Positions 58,330 to 64,000 of a DNA stretch of 64,000 nucleotides are shown here, in pieces. Both the position numbers and the translations under genes were made by a program. Location: assembly GCA_965653225.1 (NCBI GenBank), contig CBFGZI010000002.1, forward strand, positions 1 through 64,000. The letters are read 5' to 3'. Under the pieces are notes generated by a model, which worked only from the letters and a program-made list of their open reading frames with translations, made no database searches and was not told where the DNA came from. The DNA comes from JALZDI01 sp965653225 (GTDB taxonomy: Bacteria > Actinomycetota > Actinomycetes > Propionibacteriales > Nocardioidaceae). Position 1 is the stretch's first letter. Every line of letters begins with the position of its first letter.

Positions 58330-59324
58330 GCCCCGGCGGGCGGTACGACGAGCACGACGTCGAGAGCTACGACCGGCCCGGTCGGCGGAGCCGGCCGCGC
58401 ACGAAGGAGCGGCCCAGCTACGACGACGCGGTCCCGGCGCGGGTCGTGACGATCGACCGGGGCCGCTACGCGTGCATGCTCGACGACGGGACCACCCTGG
58501 TCGCGACGAAGTCGCGGGCACTCGGTCGCACGGGCGTGGTGGTCGGCGACCGGGTCCGGCTGGTGGGCGACACGTCGGGCGCGGAGGGCACCCTGGCCCG
58601 CGTCGTCGAGGTGGACGAGCGCAGCACGGTGCTGCGCCGTACCGCCGACGACACCGACCCGTACGAGCGGGTGATCGTGGCCAACGTCGACCAGCTCGTC
58701 GTCGTGACCGCACTGGCCGACCCGGAGCCGAGGCAGGGCCTCATCGACCGGGCGCTGGCCGCGGCCTACGACGCCGAGGTCGAGCCGCTGCTGTGCCTGA
58801 CCAAGGCCGACCTCGCCTCCCCCGAGCCGCTGCTGGAGACCTACCGGCCGCTGGGGGTGCCCTACGTCGTCACGCGCAGGGGCGGCGACCTCTCCGAGCT
58901 GCGCGACCGCCTGGGCGACCGCTGGAGCGTCCTGCTGGGCCACTCCGGCGTCGGCAAGTCCACGCTGGTCAACGCCCTGGTGCCCGGCGCCGGCCGGTCC
59001 ACCGGCCTGGTCAACGAGGTCACCGGCCGCGGCCGGCACACCTCGACGTCGGCCTACGCGCTGCGGCTGCCGTTCGGCGGCTGGGTGGTCGACACCCCCG
59101 GCATCCGGTCGTTCGGGCTGGCGCACGTCGACCCCGACCACCTGATCGAGGCGTTCCCCGACCTGGCCCCGCTCACCGAGGACTGCCCGCGCGGCTGCAC
59201 CCACGGCGCGCAGGAGCCCGAGTGCGCGCTCGACGACGCCGTGCGCGAACGGCGCGTCGACGCCGCGCGTGTGGAGTCGTTCCGCCGGCTGCTGGCCAGC
59301 CGCGAGGCCGCCGTCACGGGCTAG
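58326..59324 (+). CDS. rsgA: Ribosome small subunit-dependent GTPase RsgA
   Basis: 332 residues; late 30S assembly check. The OB-fold (PARVVTIDRGRYACML) is followed by a circularly permuted GTPase: G4 LTKADL, G1 GHSGVGKSTLVNAL, G3 DTPGIRSF. The zinc knuckle CPRGCTHGAQEPEC is close to the C-terminus. The N-terminal 40 residues are charged and disordered. A hairpin terminator follows. Confidence 0.96.
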   Translation: MSPGGRYDEHDVESYDRPGRRSRPRTKERPSYDDAVPARVVTIDRGRYACMLDDGTTLVATKSRALGRTGVVVGDRVRLVGDTSGAEGTLARVVEVDERSTVLRRTADDTDPYERVIVANVDQLVVVTALADPEPRQGLIDRALAAAYDAEVEPLLCLTKADLASPEPLLETYRPLGVPYVVTRRGGDLSELRDRLGDRWSVLLGHSGVGKSTLVNALVPGAGRSTGLVNEVTGRGRHTSTSAYALRLPFGGWVVDTPGIRSFGLAHVDPDHLIEAFPDLAPLTEDCPRGCTHGAQEPECALDDAVRERRVDAARVESFRRLLASREAAVTG

Positions 59325-59346
59325 GTGTGGCTGGTGGTTGCTCACC

Positions 59347-59368
59347 CGGCGGGCCGGGCCGCCCGCCG
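59347..59368. terminator. Hairpin between rsgA and the DUF2231 gene
   Basis: A perfect 8-bp stem CGGCGGGC/GCCCGCCG with a 6-nt loop in the 50-bp gap between converging genes. Confidence 0.6.
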
Positions 59369-59374
59369 AGGGCC

Positions 59375-59863
59375 TCAGGCCGCGAAGTGCCCCCAGGCCG
59401 CACGCGCGCCGGCGTCGCCGGTGAGCACGACCCACACCAGAACCAGCACCGACGTCACGGCCAGCAGCACGCCGACCCCGACCTGCGACGCGCTTCCCGT
59501 CCCGCGGCGCTGACCTGCACCCGAGACCAGCGCCGACGGGCCGCCCATCGTGTAGGCGGCGAGCAGGCCGACGACACCGAACCCGAGCGTGATCATCAGC
59601 AGCGTCTCGGCTCGCTGGGCGTGGGCCTGGACCAGGGCGGTGTCGAGGCCGGTCTGCTGCTTCAGGGCCATGCCCGACTGGACGGTGACCCACGTCAGCG
59701 CCGGCGCGAGCACGGACGCGACGACAAGCGGCCAGCGCAGCAACCACCTCCACGAGCTCACGGCCGCATAGGCCAGCGCGAGCGCCGCCGAGAGCGGCAG
59801 CAGCACCACGGTGGCGTGCACGACGAACGGGTGAAGGGGCAGTCCGAAGAACTGGTCGAACAT
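59375..59863 (-). CDS. DUF2231 membrane protein
   Basis: 162 residues, four membrane helices. FGLPLHPFVVHATVVLLPLSAALAL carries the conserved His residues of DUF2231, which are candidate haem or metal ligands; the rest is hydrophobic with a short QRRGTGSAS loop. Function unknown. ATG 59863 has GGAG 9 nt upstream; the frame extends 28 codons further without a better start. Confidence 0.85.
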   Translation of the reverse strand: MFDQFFGLPLHPFVVHATVVLLPLSAALALAYAAVSSWRWLLRWPLVVASVLAPALTWVTVQSGMALKQQTGLDTALVQAHAQRAETLLMITLGFGVVGLLAAYTMGGPSALVSGAGQRRGTGSASQVGVGVLLAVTSVLVLVWVVLTGDAGARAAWGHFAA

Positions 59864-60043
59864 CGGCTGACTCCGTCCTGGCGCGTGTCCGTGCCTATGT
59901 CCGACTAATACGGCGAGGCGCTCGAGCGAGATTGGCTTTTCAACCAATTCTCAGGTTCCTCGGCGCGTCGCGCGCCCGTTTTCTCCCAGTAGGTGCGTCC
60001 GGACCCCCGTACGGGGTTCCCACGTCTCACCCATCGGACGCCG

Positions 60044-60049
60044 TACCCT
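60044..60049 (+). promoter_or_regulatory. Leaderless -10 element of hisN
   Basis: TACCCT followed by 6 nt and ATG 60056. The intervening bases are CTCCTCCC-like, the opposite of a ribosome-binding site. Confidence 0.5.
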
Positions 60050-60055
60050 CCTCCC

Positions 60056-60997
60056 ATGCGCACCACTCACACCGACGACCTACGGCTCGCGCACGTCCTG
60101 GCCGACGACGCGGACTCGCTCACGATGGACCGCTTCAAGTCGCTGGACCTGCACGTCACGCGCAAGCCCGACCTGTCGCCGGTGACCGACGCCGACGAGG
60201 CCGTCGAGACCGCCATCCGTCGCACGCTGGGCCGGGCCCGGCCCCGGGACGCCGTGCTCGGCGAGGAGCAGGGCGCGTCGGGGTGGGGCCCGCGCCGCTG
60301 GGTGATCGACCCGATCGACGGCACGAAGAACTACGTCCGCGGGGTGCCGGTGTGGGCCACGCTGATCGCGCTGATGATCGAGGACGAGGTGGTGGTGGGC
60401 TGCGTGTCGGCCCCGGCGCTGGGCCGGCGCTGGTGGGCGGCCAAGGGCGACGGCGCGCGCTCCGGCCGGTCGCTGATGAACTCCCACTCCTGCCACGTCA
60501 GCGACGTGTCCGACCTGGCCGACGCCTCGCTGTCGTACTCCTCGCTCTCGGGGTGGGACGAGCGCGAGCGGCTCGACGACCTGGTCAACCTGGGCCGCCG
60601 CTGCTGGCGCACCCGGGCGTACGGCGACTTCTGGTCGCACATGCTGGTGGCCGAGGGCGGCGTGGACATCGCCGCGGAGCCCGAGCTCCACCTGTACGAC
60701 ATGGCCGCGCTCGCGGTGATCGTCGAGGAGGCCGGCGGCCAGTTCGGCGGCCTCGACGGGCGCCGCGGTCCGCACAGCGGCAACGGCCTCAGCACCAACG
60801 GCAAGCTGCACGACCAGGCGCTGGCGTTCCTGGGCGCGATGCCGGACGACGACGGCGACCCCGACAACCCCCGGCGCGGCGGTGGCCAGGTGCACGACCT
60901 CTCGTCACGGCGACGCCCGCAGGCGCAGGGCGACAGCACACCCGACGCCGGCTCCGACGGGTCCGACAGCGACCCCGACCGCACGCCGCCGAGCTGA
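60056..60997 (+). CDS. hisN: Histidinol-phosphatase, inositol monophosphatase family
   Basis: 313 residues. Metal-binding motif GEEQG and WVIDPIDGTKNYVRGVPVWATLIAL; second motif AEPELHLYDMAALAVIVEEAGG. The branch with this wording is HisN in actinobacteria (recalled as Rv3137); a generic inositol monophosphatase is the alternative. The last ~50 residues (DDDGDPDNPRRGG to PDRTPPS) are an acidic, disordered extension not seen in short homologues. No ribosome-binding site; a leaderless start is likely. Confidence 0.87.
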   Translation: MRTTHTDDLRLAHVLADDADSLTMDRFKSLDLHVTRKPDLSPVTDADEAVETAIRRTLGRARPRDAVLGEEQGASGWGPRRWVIDPIDGTKNYVRGVPVWATLIALMIEDEVVVGCVSAPALGRRWWAAKGDGARSGRSLMNSHSCHVSDVSDLADASLSYSSLSGWDERERLDDLVNLGRRCWRTRAYGDFWSHMLVAEGGVDIAAEPELHLYDMAALAVIVEEAGGQFGGLDGRRGPHSGNGLSTNGKLHDQALAFLGAMPDDDGDPDNPRRGGGQVHDLSSRRRPQAQGDSTPDAGSDGSDSDPDRTPPS

Positions 60998-61167
60998 CCC
61001 CCGGGCTCTCCTGGCTCGGCTACAGGGTCGCCTGGGGCCACCTCTAGCCCCTTGTGTGGCCGGGGTGTGGCTGGCGGGTGACTGACCGTGGTCGCGTCCC
61101 TATCGCGGTGCGTCTCCCGGCATTAGCCTGAGCACAGGTGAACCGCGCTGGACGGAGGGTCATAGGG

Positions 61168-61599
61168 ATGCGGATCAGCGACGTACTTCGATCCAAGGGC
61201 GACCAGGTCGTCACGGTGGCCCCCGACATCACGGTGCGCGAGCTGGTGGCCGTGCTTGCAGAGCACAACATCGGCGCGGTGGTGGTGGCCACCGACCCCA
61301 AGCACCTGCAGGGCATCGTCTCCGAGCGCGACATCGTGCGCGGCCTGTCCGCGGGCGCGGACGTGCTCGAGCAGTCCGTCGAGTCGATCATGACGACCGA
61401 CGTGCACAGCTGCGACCCGCACGACACCGTCGACTCGCTGATGCACCTGATGACCGAGCAGCGCGTACGCCACGTCCCGGTGGTGGTCGAGGGCAAGCTG
61501 ACCGGGATCATCAGCATCGGTGACGTGGTGAAGTCGCGCATCGGCGAGCTGGAGTTCGAGCGCGACCAGCTGACCAGCTACGTCACCCACGCCCAGTAG
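61168..61599 (+). CDS. Two-CBS-domain protein
   Basis: 143 residues, one CBS pair: MRISDVLRSKGDQVVTVAPDITV, then GIVSERDIVRGL, and SIMTTDVHSCDPHDTVDSLMHLMTEQRVRHVPVV with GIISIGDVVKSRI. The pair usually binds adenine nucleotides. It has no fused effector domain, so its target is unknown. GGAGGGT 7 nt upstream supports ATG 61168. Confidence 0.88.
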   Translation: MRISDVLRSKGDQVVTVAPDITVRELVAVLAEHNIGAVVVATDPKHLQGIVSERDIVRGLSAGADVLEQSVESIMTTDVHSCDPHDTVDSLMHLMTEQRVRHVPVVVEGKLTGIISIGDVVKSRIGELEFERDQLTSYVTHAQ

Positions 61600-61666
61600 G
61601 GGGCCCCGAGCAGTTGCGTAGGCCGAGCCGGTTTGTCCATCCGGGACGCGTCACTCGAGGCTGTGC

Positions 61667-61885
61667 TCAGCCGACCCGCGCCTGCTCACCCCGCACGCTG
61701 ACCACGTCGCCCCTGGCCAGGCGGCGGCCCCGGCGTACCTCCGCCTCGCCGTTGACCAGCACCTCGCCTGAGGCGACGAGCGGCTTGACCTCCGCGCCGT
61801 CGCCGACCAGGTCGGCCAGCTTGAGGAACTGGCCCAGCCGGATGGCGTCGTCGCGGATCGGCACGGTGCGCATGGCGGCCATCAT
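61667..61885 (-). CDS. RNA-binding S4 domain protein
   Basis: 72 residues, a minimal S4 fold: RLGQFLKLADLVGDGAEVKPLVASGEVLVNGE then RRGRRLARGDVV. It resembles YbcJ/YaaA-type single-domain proteins that bind structured RNA. ATG 61885 is used; ATG 61873 (MRTVPIRDD) is equally possible. It lies 13 bp after the CopD-CtaG gene on the same strand. Confidence 0.85.
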   Translation of the reverse strand: MMAAMRTVPIRDDAIRLGQFLKLADLVGDGAEVKPLVASGEVLVNGEAEVRRGRRLARGDVVSVRGEQARVG

Positions 61886-61898
61886 GCCCGGCGACCCA

Positions 61899-63836
61899 TC
61901 AGGCTGAGCGCGCGTGCCCCCGTGCGGCCATCAGCGCCACCAGTGGGCCGAGGAGCACCGCGCAGCCGGCCATCAGCAGGGCGCCCAGCCGCTGGTCGGT
62001 CGGCAGGTCGATCCAGCTCCAGCCGAGCTGGCTGAACCAGAACCCGGCCAGCAGCACGTTGCTGAGGTAGATCCGCACCGCGATGCCGCCGAGCAGCAGG
62101 CCGAAGCCCACCAGCACCCACATGCGGTACCCCCGCGGGTGCGGCTGCGCGACGGGGTCCACCGCGAGCACCGACCACCACAGCAGGCACCCGACGGCGA
62201 GCGTGGCGAGGTTGACCGCGAGGTGCAGCGGTGCGCTGGCCAGCGACGCCTGCAGCAGCGGCGTGGCGTACAGCACGAACACGAGCACCGTGCACACGAT
62301 CAGCATGTTCAGCGGGTCGAGCAGCCACTGCGCCTGGTGCGTCTGCAGCGTGCGCGGGAGCTCGGACGGCACGGAACCGTCCTCGCCGGCCACGCCCCCA
62401 GCGCGTGGCCGGTCGATGGCCTGCACGGCCGCCATCAGCGTGACCGGGGCGCTGAACGCCACCAGCACCGGCACGACGACCAGCAGTACGAGGAGCTGGC
62501 CCACCTGCAGCGAGAAGGTGGCGGTGGAGTACGCCGCGAGTCCGCCGCTGGTGGCCACCAGCGCCACGGCGGCCGCCGAGACCGCCGCCAGCAGCCGCGG
62601 CCACGGCCAGTCGACGCCGCTGCGCCGAAGCCGCACCACGCCGGCGACGTAGAAGCCGAGCAGGATCGCCAGCCGGGCCAGCGTGATGGCGTCGGGCCGC
62701 CAGTCGGTCACGACCCGGCTCGCCCCGAACGGGGCGACGATGTTGCCCAGCGTGGCGTGGCCGGCCCCGTGCGACGGGACCACGACCGGCACGCCCGACG
62801 GCGGCGGTGTGCGGGACAGCGCGACCGCGACGCCGATGGTGGCCGACATCAGCAGCACCTCGACGGTGGCCAGCCGGGCGAACGTGTGCGGGCGCCCGGA
62901 CACCAGGTCGGTGACGGTGCGGCGCCGGTGCAGCCAGCCGCAGTAGCCAAGCCCGAGCAGCGCGGTGACCTTCACCGCCAGCAGTGCGCCGTACCCGGAG
63001 GTCACCCACGCGGTGATGTCGCCGGAGGCGCGGACCCATGCGTTGAGCAGGCCGGAGACGGCCACCGCGGCGAAGCAGACCAGGGCCAGCGTGCTGTAGC
63101 GCGGCAGCACCTCGGCCATGATGCCGGGACGCCGGCCCAGCAGCAGCAGGACGCCGACCAGACCTCCGACCCACACCGAGGCGCCCACCACGTGCACCAC
63201 CAGGCTCGAGGAGGCCAGGTCGTGGTTGGAGGAGGAGGCCGAGTGGCCGGCGAACAGGATCGGCAGCAGCGCGAGGACGGCGACCGCCAGCAGCAACGAC
63301 ACACCGGCGCGGGTACGCGTCCAGCGGGTGTAGAACGCGAGCACGATGCCGGCGCCGATGACCAGCAGCAGGCCACGGCCGGAGGCGAGCAGCCACACGT
63401 AGCCGGACAGCCGGTCGGTGCTGAGCACCTGTGAGGGCGTCACCCCGAGCACGTCGGACAGCGTGAGCCACAGCAGCACCGCGGACGACGCGGCCCACAC
63501 GACGGCGCCCCAGCCCGCGGCCCGCAGCGTGGGAGCCGCGTTGCCGACGTAGCCGGCCGCGGGCAGCAGCAGCGCGGTCACCAGTGCGCCGATGACCCAC
63601 ACGGCGGACAGGTCGAACACCAGGCGGACGACCGGGAGACCCCAGCCGGTCACCGGACCGGAGTCGGGAAGCCCCGGCGCAACCGGCTGCGGCGACCCGC
63701 CGGCGGCCAGCAGGCAGACCACCAGCGCCACCAGGGCGAGCGCCGGCGCAGCGACCAGCCAGCGTCGGCTGGCGTGCAGGACGAGCCGGCGAGCCTCCGC
63801 CGGGGCGGCCGGGCCGCTGACGACCCGGCTGGTCAT
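61899..63836 (-). CDS. CopD-CtaG fusion: copper resistance/cytochrome oxidase assembly membrane protein
   Basis: 645 residues, about 15-16 membrane helices. Residues about 70-345 form a CopD domain (GHSASSSNHDLASSSLVVHVVGASVWVGGL has the conserved His residues). About 380-640 form a caa3_CtaG domain (QLGWSWIDLPTDQRLGALLM, LLWWSVLAVDPV, HLAVNLATLAVGCLLWW). The two parts probably import copper and deliver it to cytochrome c oxidase. Its ATG overlaps the stop of the gene cut off by the window edge (ATGA). Confidence 0.9.
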   Translation of the reverse strand: MTSRVVSGPAAPAEARRLVLHASRRWLVAAPALALVALVVCLLAAGGSPQPVAPGLPDSGPVTGWGLPVVRLVFDLSAVWVIGALVTALLLPAAGYVGNAAPTLRAAGWGAVVWAASSAVLLWLTLSDVLGVTPSQVLSTDRLSGYVWLLASGRGLLLVIGAGIVLAFYTRWTRTRAGVSLLLAVAVLALLPILFAGHSASSSNHDLASSSLVVHVVGASVWVGGLVGVLLLLGRRPGIMAEVLPRYSTLALVCFAAVAVSGLLNAWVRASGDITAWVTSGYGALLAVKVTALLGLGYCGWLHRRRTVTDLVSGRPHTFARLATVEVLLMSATIGVAVALSRTPPPSGVPVVVPSHGAGHATLGNIVAPFGASRVVTDWRPDAITLARLAILLGFYVAGVVRLRRSGVDWPWPRLLAAVSAAAVALVATSGGLAAYSTATFSLQVGQLLVLLVVVPVLVAFSAPVTLMAAVQAIDRPRAGGVAGEDGSVPSELPRTLQTHQAQWLLDPLNMLIVCTVLVFVLYATPLLQASLASAPLHLAVNLATLAVGCLLWWSVLAVDPVAQPHPRGYRMWVLVGFGLLLGGIAVRIYLSNVLLAGFWFSQLGWSWIDLPTDQRLGALLMAGCAVLLGPLVALMAARGHARSA

Positions 63837-64000
63837 GGCCGCGGCCGGGTGGTCTGCGGCCGGTCGGTCTGAGGCTGGTCGCTGCTGGGCTGAACGCTGC
63901 TGGGCTGGTCGCTCTTGGGCCGGGTGGCCTCGGCGCCGTTCTCGGACGGGGACGGGCCGAGGGGCACGGCGGGCTCCCCCGCCGAGTCGGCGGGCCGGGC
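63833..64000 (-). CDS. C-terminal fragment of an unknown protein with Pro/Ser/Gln-rich tail
   Basis: 55 residues of a gene that begins beyond the window. The visible part is disordered and rich in Pro, Ser, Gln, Thr and Asp, with PSSxQP and DQPQT/DRPQT repeats, ending TTRPRP. The stop overlaps the CopD-CtaG start, so it belongs to the same operon. Copper-uptake genes such as CopC or YcnI are frequent in that place, but nothing here proves it. Confidence 0.6.
   Translation of the reverse strand, partial: ARPADSAGEPAVPLGPSPSENGAEATRPKSDQPSSVQPSSDQPQTDRPQTTRPRP

Noticed and set aside
1..64000. CRISPR array, toxin-antitoxin pair, restriction or other defence genes
   Set aside because: No spaced direct repeats, cas-like proteins or paired small toxin genes were found; the HNH fragment alone is not evidence of a defence island.

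Overview
The window is high-GC actinobacterial chromosome with densely packed genes, many GTG starts and frequent ATGA, GTGA or TGATG junctions. Several markers point to an actinomycete: a WhiB1-type protein, the mycothiol-linked SigR/RsrA pair, nickel superoxide dismutase, multifunctional 2-oxoglutarate decarboxylase (Kgd), bL37, and the C-terminus of a DUF222-type HNH endonuclease. The best guess is Nocardioidaceae (Nocardioides-like), inferred from protein style and not from a database. Almost everything is core chromosome. I see no prophage, IS element, CRISPR array or defence island.

Layout. 1-6.2 kb holds a cut-off HNH gene, a non-coding stretch, a GNAT acetyltransferase, a DUF5701 protein, D-amino-acid oxidase, a surface beta-helix protein with a coupled secreted partner, and a degenerate phosphatase-like gene coupled to the mutase that follows. 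6.2-9.3 kb has a MeaA/ethylmalonyl-CoA-type B12 mutase, a STAS protein and a PduO-type cobalamin adenosyltransferase, which makes the mutase's cofactor. 9.3-31.3 kb is one long minus-strand block: argS, lysA, hom-thrC-thrB, rho, rpmE, prfA, prmC, sua5, wecA, atpZ, atpI, atpBEFHAGDC and a DUF2550 gene. As I recall it, this matches the order of M. tuberculosis Rv1292-Rv1312. tRNA-Arg(CCG) and an orphan receiver protein sit at its edge.

31.6-44.6 kb holds an LCP-type wall-polymer ligase with a lipoprotein, kgd with a DUF6104 gene, an MDR oxidoreductase, malic enzyme, a polar amino-acid ABC transporter, divergent sodX/sodN, and an RsbW-like/SigB-like pair. 44.6-61.6 kb contains whiB1 and pdtaS, a DUF3311-MctP carboxylate permease, a ThDP enzyme, a secreted TAP-type peptidase, bL37, rsrA-sigR, an SRAP protein, a DoxX protein, aroA-rsgA, hisN and a CBS protein. 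Much of this follows Rv3219-Rv3228. 61.6-64 kb has an S4 protein and a CopD-CtaG fusion for copper and cytochrome oxidase assembly, preceded by a cut-off gene.

The most interesting signals are regulatory. (i) GGAAT-N18/19-GTT promoters, the SigR/SigH consensus, lie before sigR, rho and rpmE, which would link disulfide stress to transcription termination and ribosome composition. (ii) Crp-like dyads (GTGA-N6-TCAC type) lie before the B12 mutase, the ATP synthase operon and whiB1. (iii) A recurring leaderless layout, a TANNNT hexamer 6-7 nt before the start codon, occurs at eight genes. (iv) Two SigB-like promoters (GNNT-N14/16-GGGTAY) lie before sodN and the DoxX gene. No wholly new system is evident. 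The least explained protein units are the beta-helix/secreted pair, the LCP/cationic-tail lipoprotein pair, and the phosphatase-like protein coupled to the mutase.
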